NCBI GenBank assembly: GCA_050181915.1
Contig: JBFXCS010000001.1
Span: forward strand, 1,364,001 to 1,428,000
Direction of reading: 5' to 3'
From: JBFXCS01 sp050181915
GTDB taxonomy: Bacteria; Actinomycetota; Thermoleophilia; Miltoncostaeales; Miltoncostaeaceae
DNA length: 64,000 nucleotides
Of this stretch, positions 13,168 to 21,653 are shown piece after piece. Each line of letters starts with the position of its first letter. Within the stretch, counting starts at the first letter, position 1. A program made the translations under genes and the position numbers. Under the pieces are notes generated by a model. It ran no database searches, was not told the DNA's origin, and was given only the letters and a program-made list of their open reading frames with translations.

Positions 13168-13610
13168 CCGGGAGAGGCCGCCGAGAGGATCGGCTCGGGC
13201 CGCACCTCGATGGTGGTCTCCATCCCCAGCGCGGCGTGCGAGGCCGGCGTGCCCTCGAACAGGGAGCACCAGAGCCGCCACACCCCGGGCGTCAGCGACG
13301 CCGTCACCACGTCGGAGTGGCCGGGCTCCAGGTACACGCGGTGCAGCGTGCCGGCCGCGTCGATGAGCGACAGGTCGTGGTCGTCCATGCCGCGGTTGTA
13401 CACCCGGATGGTCACCGGCCCCGCCGCCACCGTCCGCTTCGACGGGATCACCGCCCACTCGCGCTCGTCGACCGCCAGCGAGGTGGGCAGCGCGGCGCCG
13501 GGCGGCGGCGGCAGCTTGGTGCGGTGAAGGCGCGGCGCGGCCACGGCGGTCGCCGCGGCGGCCATGGCCACCACGATCAGCAGCGCGGCGATGCGCGCCC
13601 GGGGGCTCAC
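13164..13610 (-). CDS. Exported cupredoxin-like protein
   Basis: A 148-residue protein with an N-terminal membrane anchor or signal (about 6-25) and one cupredoxin domain. The type-1 copper ligand set is visible: His78 (MDDHD), Cys115 (RLWCSLF), His125 (ASHAAL) and Met130. This suggests it binds copper outside the membrane, carrying electrons or storing copper. The GTG start overlaps the DUF1501 stop (GTGA), so it is the last gene of a four-gene coupled operon. Confidence 0.82.
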   Translation of the reverse strand: MSPRARIAALLIVVAMAAAATAVAAPRLHRTKLPPPPGAALPTSLAVDEREWAVIPSKRTVAAGPVTIRVYNRGMDDHDLSLIDAAGTLHRVYLEPGHSDVVTASLTPGVWRLWCSLFEGTPASHAALGMETTIEVRPEPILSAASPG

Positions 13611-15109
13611 CCGACGAGCGGCGCCCCGAGGCCGAACGGGCCGCCGGGGATGACGGCGCGCGGATCGCCGCCCAGCCACTCGGCCACGATCGCGCTGTAC
13701 ACGGCGCGGAAGTCGGTGGTGACGCGCAGGTCCCCCCGGTCGAGGGTCGCGAGGCCGGGGAACTCGCCGCGCAGGCCGCCGCGCACGCCGGAGCCCATCG
13801 CCATCATCAGGCCGCCCGCCCCGTGGTCGGTGCCGGTGTTGTTCGACGCCACGCGGCGGCCGAACTCCGAGAACACCACCGTCATCACGCGACCCTCGAT
13901 GCCCCGCGCGACGAGGTCGGCCTGGAAGGCCGCGAGGGCGCGCGACAGCGTCGTGAGCTGGGGATCCTGGCTGCCCAGCTGGTTGCCGTGGGTGTCGAAC
14001 GAGCCCCAGTCGATGGTCACGACCTTCACGCCCAGGTTCGCGCCGAGCAGGGTCGCGGCCAGCTGCAGGCGCTGGGAGAGGTTCGAGTTGGGGTAGCCGC
14101 CGCCGGCGGGCGCCCCGGTCAGGGGGCGCAGGGAGCGCGCCACCTGCACCGTGCGGCCGAACACGTCGCGCGAGCGGCGAAGGGCGTCGTTGGAGGCTCC
14201 CGCCACCGGCACGGCCGCGAGACCGGCCATCTGGTCGGTGGTGTTGACCAGGTTCGTGCTCACGCCGTCCACCCGGAACTCGACGCCGGTGAGGCTGCGC
14301 ACGGCGCTGACCGGCGCCTTCGCCGTCCGGATCTGCTTCGAGATCGATGAGTCGATCGACACGGCCTGCAGCGGGTTGTCCGGCGAGCCGTACAGGTCGA
14401 GCCATCGCCCCAGCCAGCCAGTCGTCATCTTCTCGAGGGCGCCCGCGAACCAGTAGTCGCGGCTGTCGAAGTGGGAGCGGTTGGCCGGCGTGTAGTCGGC
14501 GGCGGGCCAGACCGCGAGGTCCGAGCCCGCGCCGCCCGAGCCGTCGCCCCACAGCGTGTCGAAGCCGCGGGTGTCGCCGTTGTTGCCGGTGCCGGACACG
14601 CCCACATTGGCCCATCCGAGGGCGCCGCCGGTGCCGGGCATCGCGGTCGTGCCCACCGTGTCGGCGGTGGAGGGACCCTGGCCGCGGGCCAGGTTGGGGC
14701 GCGCCGCGCGGTAGCGGTCGAAGTCGGCGGCGCCCAGCGGCACGACCGTGTTGAGGCCGTCGTTGCCGCCGTTGAGGAAGATCATCACCAGCTGGTTCGA
14801 CGGCTCGGCGGCCGACGCCACGGCCGCCTCGTAGGCCCGCGTCCAGTCGATGCGGGTCGCCGCGTACACGGACGCCATGCCCAGGACGCCGGTGCGCAGG
14901 AACGCCCGCCGGTCGAGGCCCTTGGCCCGCGGCACGCCGTCGGGGAACCCGGCCGCCGCCTCGACGGGGATCGGCATCGCGTCGACCGGGTCGAGGTCGC
15001 GCACCAAGCTGTCCGAGCGCGCGCAGTCGGCGCAGCGGATCGCCTCGGCCGCTCCCGGGTCGGGGGCCGCCCCCTCCTCGATCGGCTCGTCCTCGCGTTC
15101 GTCGCTCAT
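13607..15109 (-). CDS. DUF1501 (alkaline-phosphatase-superfamily-like) Tat-exported protein
   Basis: A 500-residue DUF1501 protein. Conserved blocks are LVMIFLNGGNDGLNTVVPLG (about 107-126), GSFDTHGNQLG, and VVFSEFGRR followed by GTDHGAGG; these supply Asp, His and Glu as in the alkaline phosphatase/sulfatase superfamily, though the reaction is unknown. A twin-arginine motif DRRAFLRTG is at 66-74, but it is preceded by an unusual 65-residue acidic extension that holds a CADC motif at 26-29. ATG starts right next to the DUF1800 stop. DUF1501 and DUF1800 genes are neighbours in many bacteria, so they probably work together. Confidence 0.88.
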   Translation of the reverse strand: MSDEREDEPIEEGAAPDPGAAEAIRCADCARSDSLVRDLDPVDAMPIPVEAAAGFPDGVPRAKGLDRRAFLRTGVLGMASVYAATRIDWTRAYEAAVASAAEPSNQLVMIFLNGGNDGLNTVVPLGAADFDRYRAARPNLARGQGPSTADTVGTTAMPGTGGALGWANVGVSGTGNNGDTRGFDTLWGDGSGGAGSDLAVWPAADYTPANRSHFDSRDYWFAGALEKMTTGWLGRWLDLYGSPDNPLQAVSIDSSISKQIRTAKAPVSAVRSLTGVEFRVDGVSTNLVNTTDQMAGLAAVPVAGASNDALRRSRDVFGRTVQVARSLRPLTGAPAGGGYPNSNLSQRLQLAATLLGANLGVKVVTIDWGSFDTHGNQLGSQDPQLTTLSRALAAFQADLVARGIEGRVMTVVFSEFGRRVASNNTGTDHGAGGLMMAMGSGVRGGLRGEFPGLATLDRGDLRVTTDFRAVYSAIVAEWLGGDPRAVIPGGPFGLGAPLVG

Positions 15110-16528
15110 CTACATCACCTGTGCGTCGGGGCCGCCGAGCAGGAAGGCGCGCAGCACCCGCTGGCGCGCGATGCGGTCGTTCGCCGAGACGGCGCGCGCC
15201 GCGGCCGAGTAGGCGAGCAGGGCCGCCTTCGTGCCGGGGGCGATCCACGGGCGGCCCACCGCGTCGAAGGCGCGTTTGAAGGCCTGCGCCGGGGTCTCGC
15301 CGGCGACGTCCTCGGGGGCCTTGCCGGGCAGCGGCGCGTAGCTCAGCGCCAGCATCTTGTTGGCCGCGGCGAAGCGCGCCAGGGCGGCGTTCGTGTTGAG
15401 CCACGACCCCCCGCCCTCCCAGCCCGCCACGGTGGGCGGGAAGTACGGCAGCTGGCCCATGTCGCGCAGCGCGTAGTAGAGGCTCTCGTCGGTGACGCCG
15501 ATCTTCAGGGTGCGCATCAGGCCGACGGCGTAGACGATCGGCGGCTTGATCATGTTGGGCTCTTTGATCGAGGCCAGCATCGCCGGGTGGGTCAGGATCT
15601 TGCGCACCAGCGGGCGCACGCGCAGGCCGCTCGCCACGTACGAGGCGGTGAGGTCGCGCAGCGTCGCGGGGCTCGGCGGCGTGGGGATGAACTCGCCCCA
15701 CAGCTTGGTGACCAGGAAGGGCGCGTGGCTCGGGTGCCCCACCACGACGTCCACCAGCTGACGGTGGTTGAACGCCCCGGTGTGCCCCAGGACGGTCTTC
15801 GCGCCCTCGTCCCAGCGGGTCTGGTCGAAGTAGGCGGTCACCGCGTCCGGGTTGGCGTCGTTGATGCGCCAGCCGGTGGCGGCGCGGGCGCCCTCGCGGA
15901 CGTCGGTCTCGCTGTAGTTCGGCTGGCCGGCGGCGTTCGTCACGCCGAGGCCGAACAGCTCCATCAGCTCGCGGGCGTAGTTCTCGTTGAGGCGGCGCTT
16001 GCTGCTGTCCTCGCCGGTGAGGTACCGCAGCATCGACGGCCCCTCCCCCACCTCGTAGGCGAGCGAGCGGAACGAGGCCACCGGGTTGGCCGCAAGGTCC
16101 GAGTAGCGGCGGAAGAGCTCGGTCTGGGTGGTGAGCAGCTGCGGCGGCGAGACCTCCTCGCGGGAGTTCGCGAAGTGGCGGTGCCAGAAGAAGGTGAGCC
16201 GCTCCACCAGCGGGTTGCCGGTGCGGATCATGCGGTCGCACCAGGCCAGCACCATGTCGGTGTCCGACTCGTGCGGGCGCAGCGGAGAGCCGTCCGCGCG
16301 GCGCGGCGGCGGACCGGCCGGGGCCCCCTGCGCGGTCTTCAGCAGGATGTCCACGGCGCGGTGCAGGCTCTTGCCCTTCAGCCGCGCGCGATCGGCGTCG
16401 GAGGGGCCGAAGCCGGTGCGCCACATCAGGCGGTCGACCATCGCCGTGGTCAGGGCGGCCTGGGCGCCGCCCGCGACGGGGCGGCGCGCGCGATGGCGCC
16501 GGGAGGGGCGGGCGAGGCGCGGGCTCAC
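15110..16528 (-). CDS. DUF1800 family protein
   Basis: A 472-residue DUF1800 protein of unknown function. Typical blocks are LMWRTGFGPS near the start, TFFWHRHFANS, NENYARELMELFGLGV (about 178-193), YSETDVREGARAATGW, and LVTKLWGEFI with KEPNMIKPPIVYAVGLMR. The N-terminus is very basic (RLARPSRRHRARR) without a convincing signal peptide, which differs from its exported neighbours. GTG start at 16528 overlaps the stop of the GH26-like gene (GTGA). Confidence 0.88.
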   Translation of the reverse strand: MSPRLARPSRRHRARRPVAGGAQAALTTAMVDRLMWRTGFGPSDADRARLKGKSLHRAVDILLKTAQGAPAGPPPRRADGSPLRPHESDTDMVLAWCDRMIRTGNPLVERLTFFWHRHFANSREEVSPPQLLTTQTELFRRYSDLAANPVASFRSLAYEVGEGPSMLRYLTGEDSSKRRLNENYARELMELFGLGVTNAAGQPNYSETDVREGARAATGWRINDANPDAVTAYFDQTRWDEGAKTVLGHTGAFNHRQLVDVVVGHPSHAPFLVTKLWGEFIPTPPSPATLRDLTASYVASGLRVRPLVRKILTHPAMLASIKEPNMIKPPIVYAVGLMRTLKIGVTDESLYYALRDMGQLPYFPPTVAGWEGGGSWLNTNAALARFAAANKMLALSYAPLPGKAPEDVAGETPAQAFKRAFDAVGRPWIAPGTKAALLAYSAAARAVSANDRIARQRVLRAFLLGGPDAQVM

Positions 16529-17505
16529 CGGGCCCTGGCCCTCGCCGCGAACGCCTTGAACGCCCCTCGGGTGGCCTTGCTCGAGCTCACCCGGAAGTCG
16601 CCGTTGCCGTCCTTGGCGTCGAACCACACGATGCCGGCCAGGTTGGGGATCGCGGCCGCCTTCACGCGGGCCAGCTGCTTCAGCCAGTCGGCCTTGCTGC
16701 CGCCCTTCGCGGTGGACCCGGTCTCCGCGATCCAGAAGGGCTTCGGCGCCAGCGCCGAGATCTCGCGGTAGGCGTCCTCGAAGAGCGCGGCCGGGTCGGT
16801 CCACGCGAGCGCGCCGGTGGCGCCGAAGTTGTAGCCGCTCGCCCCCACCAGATCGACCTGCGCCGCGCCGGGGAAGTAGGCCGCGATCGCGTTCTCGGGC
16901 GTCTCCGGGATGCTGCGCGCATACGGCGCCCACAGCAGCTTGATGCGCTTGCCGCCCGGCGTGGCGCGCACCACCTTGCGCACCCGCGCCCACGCCTTGG
17001 CGTAGGCCGCGGGGGTGTTGCCGTTCACGGTGCCCGACCATGCGTACCAGGGCGTGTTGGGCTCCGGCATGGGACGCAGGATGGGCGTCGGGCTGAGGGA
17101 GGCGAGCTGGCGCGCGAGACGCCGCAGGCCGGCGTCCTGGCGGCCGCGGGTGATCGACGAGAGCCGGTACTTGGGCTGGCGCGCCCCGTCCGTGCCGGCG
17201 TCCGGCATCCAGGTGACCAGCAGCCGCGCCCGGTTGCGCTTGGCGAGGGCGGCGATGCCGGGCTCCACCAGCTTGCCGCCGGTGACGTAGGTCGAGATGA
17301 CGCGGGTGGCCCGCGGGCCCGAGGCCCGGCGCAGGGCGGCGAAGGTCGAGACCGGGTTGTCCTGGTACACGCCCACCTCGATGCGGGCGGCCGCGGCGGT
17401 TCCCGTCTCGGCGAGGGCGAGGCCCGCCGCGAGCGCCATCCCGGCCAGACCCGCGGCGAGCGCGCGCCGGGCGCCGCGCGCCGTGGTCTGGGGGACGGAC
17501 CTCAT
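16525..17505 (-). CDS. Exported GH26-like glycoside hydrolase
   Basis: A 326-residue secreted protein with a signal peptide (about 12-40) and a TIM-barrel sequence resembling family GH26 (beta-mannanases and relatives). The putative acid/base Glu148 lies in LRPMPEPNTPWYAW, corresponding to the LRPxHExNG...WYxW block, and the putative nucleophile Glu261 in WIAETGS. Substrate is inferred only at the level of a beta-1,4-linked polysaccharide. ATG at 17505 is preferred over an upstream ATG at 17562 because TACGGT ends 8 nt before it and a signal peptide follows. First gene of the operon. Confidence 0.78.
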   Translation of the reverse strand: MRSVPQTTARGARRALAAGLAGMALAAGLALAETGTAAAARIEVGVYQDNPVSTFAALRRASGPRATRVISTYVTGGKLVEPGIAALAKRNRARLLVTWMPDAGTDGARQPKYRLSSITRGRQDAGLRRLARQLASLSPTPILRPMPEPNTPWYAWSGTVNGNTPAAYAKAWARVRKVVRATPGGKRIKLLWAPYARSIPETPENAIAAYFPGAAQVDLVGASGYNFGATGALAWTDPAALFEDAYREISALAPKPFWIAETGSTAKGGSKADWLKQLARVKAAAIPNLAGIVWFDAKDGNGDFRVSSSKATRGAFKAFAARARAR

Positions 17506-17519
17506 GGGCAGGCACCGTA
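17506..17519 (-). promoter_or_regulatory. Leaderless -10 box for the GH26/DUF1800/DUF1501/cupredoxin operon
   Basis: TACGGT (17519-17514, minus strand) ends 8 nt before the ATG at 17505. The pattern TANNNT plus 6-8 nt occurs before several other starts in the window. Confidence 0.45.
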
Positions 17520-17715
17520 GCCGCGGGCGGCGCGCCCCGGTGCCGCGGTGCGCCGTACCCATACGGTTAGTTCACGAAGCGCTCATATCGCCAGGATCAC
17601 CGGCGGCGGCGAGAACGGCGTCGCGAACGGCCCTCTCGCGAGGCGCGCGCCCCGGCGGGCGCCGGCGGCCGCCCGGGCCTACCCTTGAGCGGTCCGACGA
17701 GCGAGAGGAGCCCCG

Positions 17716-18144
17716 ATGCCGCGCACCCCCGTGCCGCCGCAGGTCGACGCCTTCCTGGCGCGCCCGAACCCGGCCATCATGGCCACCGTCCGGCCGGACG
17801 GATCGCCTCACACCGTGGCCACCTGGTACGACTGGCAGGACGGCCGCGTGCTGCTCAGCTTCGACGACGGCCGGCGCCGGCTCGACCACATACGCCGCGA
17901 CCCGCGGATCTCCCTCACGGTGCTGGACCCCGACTCCTGGTACCGCCACATCAGCCTGCTGGGCGCGGTGGAGGAGACGGCGCCCGACCCCGACCTCTCC
18001 GGCATCGATCGGCTGGCGGTGCGGTACACCGGCGCCCCCTACGGCAACCGGGACGACCCGCGGACGATCGCATGGGTGCGCATCGACCGCTGGCACGGCT
18101 GGGACACGTCGCACGCCGTCATCCCGGCATCGGAGTGGCCCTAG
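17716..18144 (+). CDS. PPOX-class F420-dependent enzyme
   Basis: A 142-residue split beta-barrel flavin/deazaflavin protein. It shows the family opening (FLARPNPAIMATVRPDGSPHTVATWYDW), the strand LLSFDDGRRRLDHIRRDPRISLTVLD and the closing WHGWD segment used in cofactor binding. Relatives bind F420, heme or FMN, and the substrate is unknown. The ribosome-binding site GAGAGGAG is 6 nt before the ATG, and TACCCT (17680-17685) is a possible -10. Divergent from the GH26-like operon and convergent with glyA. Confidence 0.82.
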   Translation: MPRTPVPPQVDAFLARPNPAIMATVRPDGSPHTVATWYDWQDGRVLLSFDDGRRRLDHIRRDPRISLTVLDPDSWYRHISLLGAVEETAPDPDLSGIDRLAVRYTGAPYGNRDDPRTIAWVRIDRWHGWDTSHAVIPASEWP

Positions 18145-18160
18145 GCCCGATGCCCCGGGC

Positions 18161-18180
18161 CCCCGGCGGCTATGCCGGGG
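18161..18180. terminator. Hairpin between convergent PPOX gene and glyA
   Basis: CCCCGGC and GCCGGGG (7-bp arms, loop GGCTAT) lie 16 bp after the PPOX stop and include the stop codon of glyA on the other strand. Confidence 0.4.
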
Positions 18181-19459
18181 AGCCGCTCAGCAGGCGCGGG
18201 TAGAGCGGGAAGCGGTCACCGATCGCCCGCGAGCGGGCGCGCAGGGCGTCGAGCTCGGCGTCGCCGGCCTCCGGGCGCAGGGCGGCGACGATGATCTGGC
18301 CGATCTCGGCCATCTCCTCCTCGCCGAGGCCGCGGGTGGTGAGCGCGGCGGTGCCGATGCGCAGGCCCGAGGTGACGGTGGGCGGGCGCTCGTCGAACGG
18401 CACGCCGTTCTTGTTCACCGTGATGCCGGCCCGGTCGAGGCGCTCCTCGCCGTCCTTGCCCGTGAGCGGGGTGGCCGACAGGTCGACCAGCACGAGGTGG
18501 TTGTCGGTGCCGCCGCTCACCAGGTCGAGGCCGCCGGCGACGAGCTCGCGGGCGAGCGCCTGGCAGTTCGCCACGACGCGGCGCTGGCGGTCCCGGAACT
18601 CCGGGGTGAGGGCGTGCCCCAGGGCGACGGCCTTGCCGGCGATGACGTGCATCAGCGGGCCGCCCTGCAGGCCGGGGAAGACGGCGCGGTCGACCTTGTC
18701 GCCCAGCTCCTCGGTGCTCATCACGATGCCGCCGCGCGGCCCGCCCAGCGTCTTGTGGGTGGTGGTCGTGACGAGGTCGGCGATGCCGATCGGCGTGGGG
18801 TGCACGCCCGCGGCGACCAGGCCGGCGATGTGGGCCATGTCGACCATCAGCAGGGCGCCCGCCTCGTCGGCGATGGCGCGGAACGCCGGGAAGTCGATCA
18901 CGCGCGGATAGGCCGACGCGCCGGCGACGATGAGCCGGGGGCGCAGCTCGAGCGCCAGGTCGCGCACCTGGTCCATGTCGATGCGGCAGTCGCCGCGGCG
19001 CACGCCGTAGTGGTGGAACTCGTAGTTGCGGCCGGAGAAGTTGACCTTGAGGCCGTGCGACAGGTGGCCGCCGTGCGAGAGCGACATGCCGAGCACCCGG
19101 TCGCCGTGCTGGAGCACCGCGTAGTAGGCCGCCTCGTTGGCCGTCGCGCCCGAGTGGGGCTGCACGTTGACCCGCTCGGCGCCGAACAGCTCCCTCGCCC
19201 GGTCGATGGCGAGCTGCTCGGCCTGGTCGACCACCTCGCAGCCGCCGTAGTAGCGCCTGCCCGGCAGGCCCTCGGCGTACTTGTTGGTGAGGGGGGAACC
19301 CACCGCCTGCAGCACGGCCTGGCTGGTGAAGTTCTCGCTGGCGATCATCTCCAGCGTCTCCCCCTGGCGCTCGGTCTCGGCGCGGAGGATGCGCGCGACC
19401 GCGGGATCCGCGTCGGCGATGTCCTGGGAGAGGTAGCTGTCGTCGTCGATGAAGCTCAC
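18170..19459 (-). CDS. glyA: Serine hydroxymethyltransferase
   Basis: A PLP enzyme that interconverts serine and glycine, feeding one-carbon units to tetrahydrofolate. It has 429 residues with no gaps. Visible features are [11 protein letters not shown] (about 36-46), [25 protein letters not shown] and the PLP lysine, Lys236 in [17 protein letters not shown] start at 19459 follows GGGGGCG. It lies 45 bp after the TsaC gene in the same direction, as part of the rpmE-prfA-prmC-tsaC-glyA block. Confidence 0.97.
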   Translation of the reverse strand: MSFIDDDSYLSQDIADADPAVARILRAETERQGETLEMIASENFTSQAVLQAVGSPLTNKYAEGLPGRRYYGGCEVVDQAEQLAIDRARELFGAERVNVQPHSGATANEAAYYAVLQHGDRVLGMSLSHGGHLSHGLKVNFSGRNYEFHHYGVRRGDCRIDMDQVRDLALELRPRLIVAGASAYPRVIDFPAFRAIADEAGALLMVDMAHIAGLVAAGVHPTPIGIADLVTTTTHKTLGGPRGGIVMSTEELGDKVDRAVFPGLQGGPLMHVIAGKAVALGHALTPEFRDRQRRVVANCQALARELVAGGLDLVSGGTDNHLVLVDLSATPLTGKDGEERLDRAGITVNKNGVPFDERPPTVTSGLRIGTAALTTRGLGEEEMAEIGQIIVAALRPEAGDAELDALRARSRAIGDRFPLYPRLLSGSPA

Positions 19460-19504
19460 GCGGTTCGCCCCCGGGTCGTGTGACTCACCGGACGAGGGTA
19501 CACC

Positions 19505-20128
19505 TCACCCGGGACGAACCAGGGTCGCCCCCGCGACCTCGACCGCGGCCTCGACGACCGCCGGATCCGGCCCCGGCCGGATGAGCACGGCGGGCCCGCG
19601 ATCGGCCACGGCCCGCAGGTCGAGCACGGCCGAGGCGGTGCCCGGAAGGTGGCCGGCGTCCGCCACGATCCCCGCGCCGAGGCGCAGCCGCTCCGGCACG
19701 TCGGCGACGACGGCGGGGTCGGGCCCGCCGGGGTCGTTGGCGCTGGTCGCCACCAGGGGCAGGTCGAGGGAGGCGAGCGGCCCCTCCATGCGGGGCGCCC
19801 GCAGCCCGACGGCGCCCGGGGCGTCGCCGGCGGCGGCCGCGAAGCGCCCCTGCGGATCGGGCACCAGGCAGGTCGCCGGACCCGGCAGCAGGGCCGCCGC
19901 GATCGCGCGGGTGACGGCGTCGAGCCGGGCGAGCAGCTCGGCGAGCAGGGGGGCGCCGTAGATCAGCACCTGGCACGGCTGGGAGCGCGGGCGTCCCTTG
20001 AGGGCGTACAGCGCCTCGATCCCCTCCGGCGAGTCGAGCGCCGCCGCCAGGCCGTAGACCGTGTCTGTGGGGAGCAGGGCGACGCGCCCGCCGAGCAGCT
20101 CCGCCCGCAGCGCGGCGACGTCGGTCAC
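19505..20128 (-). CDS. L-threonylcarbamoyladenylate synthase (Sua5/TsaC/YrdC family)
   Basis: Makes threonylcarbamoyl-AMP from threonine, bicarbonate and ATP for the t6A37 modification of tRNAs. The 207-residue protein has the YrdC core: LLPTDTVYGLAAAL (about 18-31), ALKGRPRSQPCQVLI and the SAND-type segment LPLVATSANDPGG. The basic surface motif KGRPRSQP is slightly diverged from the usual KxR...SxN/KP. Only the YrdC domain is present. GTG start overlaps the prmC stop (GTGA). Confidence 0.9.
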   Translation of the reverse strand: MTDVAALRAELLGGRVALLPTDTVYGLAAALDSPEGIEALYALKGRPRSQPCQVLIYGAPLLAELLARLDAVTRAIAAALLPGPATCLVPDPQGRFAAAAGDAPGAVGLRAPRMEGPLASLDLPLVATSANDPGGPDPAVVADVPERLRLGAGIVADAGHLPGTASAVLDLRAVADRGPAVLIRPGPDPAVVEAAVEVAGATLVRPG

Positions 20129-20982
20129 GCCGCCCGGCCGCCCACGACCCGCGCGATGCCCGCCAGGTCGTCGCGGTGCGTCACCTCGCGCAGGCCGGCG
20201 GCGGCGAGGGCGTCCCGCGCCGCCCGGGCCTGGCCCTCCCCCACCTCGATCAGCAGCCAGCCCCCCGGCCGCAGGTGGGCGGGCGCCTCGCGCGCCAGCG
20301 CCTCGATGGCCTCGAGGCCCGTCGGTCCGGCCACCAGGGCGCCCCGCGGCTCGAAGGCGAGCTCGGGCGGGGCCGCGGCGAGGTCGGCCTCCGAGAGGTA
20401 GGGCGGGTTGGCCGCGATGACGGCGAAGCGACGGCCGGCGACCGCGGCGAAGCCGTCGGACAGCAGCCACTCGACCCCGTCCCGCCCGGTCGCGGCGCCG
20501 TTGGCCCGCGCCCGCTCCAGGGCCGCGGCCGAGCGGTCGAGGGCGGTCACGGCCAGATCCTCGCCCTCGTCGGCCAGCGCCAGGGCCACCGCCCCGCTGC
20601 CGGTGCCCCAGTCGAGCACCGCCGCCCCGGGGGAGGCCGCGTCGAGGGCCCACTCCACCAGCAGCTCGGTCTCGGGGCGCGGCACCAGCACCTCGGGGCC
20701 CACCCCCAGGCTCAGGCGGCGGAAGGCCCTGCCGCCGGTGATGTAGGCGAGCGGCTCGCGGCGCCCGCGCCGCGCCAGGAGCGCGCGGGCCGTCGCGAGC
20801 TCGGCCGGGGTGAGCGGCCGCTCCGAGTCAGTGTAGAGCGCCAGCCGCTCGACGCCCAGCGCGTGGGCCAGCAGCAGGTCGGCGTCGAGGCGGGCGCTCG
20901 GGGCGCCGCGCTCGGCGAGGTAGCCGGCGCTGCGGCGCAGGATCTCCGCCACGGTCAGCGGCCTGCTCACGTCGACTGCCAC
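20125..20982 (-). CDS. prmC: Release factor glutamine methyltransferase
   Basis: Methylates the GGQ glutamine of release factors RF1 and RF2 with S-adenosylmethionine. About 285 residues: an N-terminal helical domain, then the SAM motif VLDWGTGSGAVAL (123-135) and the catalytic NPPY at 192-195. It sits two genes after prfA, its substrate gene. Two in-frame GTG codons (20982 and 20970) could start translation; neither has a strong ribosome-binding site, and the longer form is given. Confidence 0.93.
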   Translation of the reverse strand: MAVDVSRPLTVAEILRRSAGYLAERGAPSARLDADLLLAHALGVERLALYTDSERPLTPAELATARALLARRGRREPLAYITGGRAFRRLSLGVGPEVLVPRPETELLVEWALDAASPGAAVLDWGTGSGAVALALADEGEDLAVTALDRSAAALERARANGAATGRDGVEWLLSDGFAAVAGRRFAVIAANPPYLSEADLAAAPPELAFEPRGALVAGPTGLEAIEALAREAPAHLRPGGWLLIEVGEGQARAARDALAAAGLREVTHRDDLAGIARVVGGRAA

Positions 20983-20993
20983 CGGCCCGGCGG

Positions 20994-21653
20994 CTACCGG
21001 TGGGCGCGGGCGAGGATGAAGCTCGCCAGCGGGCCCTGCAGGAACTCGTGGATGCCGTCGGCGGCCTCGCGCAGCGCGGCGACGTCGGGCACGGCCTCGC
21101 CCTGGGTCTGGACGAGCCGGATGTAGACCTTCGACGGCTCGGAGTGCATCGGCTCGACCGCGCACTCGATGGCCGCCTCGCCGGCGCGCCGCCAGATGCG
21201 CAGCCCCACCGACACGTGGTCGCCGCCCAGCAGCTCCAGCCGGTCCTCGTCGATCTGCAGCACCGAGCCCACCAGCAGCTCGCGCGCCAGCTCGGGGTCC
21301 TCGACGTCCCAGATCGCGACGAGGGTGATGTCCTCGATCCACATCTGCCCGATGCCGTAGCGCTCGACCGCCTCGTCGACCAGCGCCAGCACCCGCTCGA
21401 TGCCCTCGAGGTAGCCGAGGCCGGTGACCCCGCACGAGGCGATCTGGGAGGGGCGCAGCACGCACTCGGCCCCGTCGGCGCCCGAGAAGGTGGCCCCCGA
21501 GTCGGAGTGGTACTCGAACCGCGACATGCCGTAGCGGTCGCTGACGCCGGCGAAGAAGAGCGCGAGGTCCTCGCGCGGCATCTCCACCTCGTCGTGACGG
21601 ACCGTCACGCCGAGGAACTCGATGCGCAGGAGATCGCGGTTGGGGCCGTTCAC
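20994..21653 (-). CDS. Conserved hypothetical protein between prfA and prmC
   Basis: I do not recognise the family. The 219-residue protein is soluble, acidic and without signal peptide or membrane segment. Segments such as [53 protein letters not shown] and ISxxLRIWRR-like strands suggest a beta-rich fold with a TIGR04255-like character, but this is a weak impression. GTG start overlaps the prfA stop (GTGA), and the gene lies between prfA and prmC, so it is probably co-expressed with translation termination factors. Confidence 0.75.
   Translation of the reverse strand: MNGPNRDLLRIEFLGVTVRHDEVEMPREDLALFFAGVSDRYGMSRFEYHSDSGATFSGADGAECVLRPSQIASCGVTGLGYLEGIERVLALVDEAVERYGIGQMWIEDITLVAIWDVEDPELARELLVGSVLQIDEDRLELLGGDHVSVGLRIWRRAGEAAIECAVEPMHSEPSKVYIRLVQTQGEAVPDVAALREAADGIHEFLQGPLASFILARAHR

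Noticed and set aside
14471..16771. 766-codon plus-strand open frame opposite DUF1501, DUF1800 and the GH26-like gene
   Set aside because: Mirror frame; the minus-strand genes carry the family motifs and consistent codon use.
17553..17566. CCGTA-CCCA-TACGG inverted repeat upstream of the GH26-like gene
   Set aside because: Arms of only five bases in a skewed region; could be chance and no second copy was found nearby.
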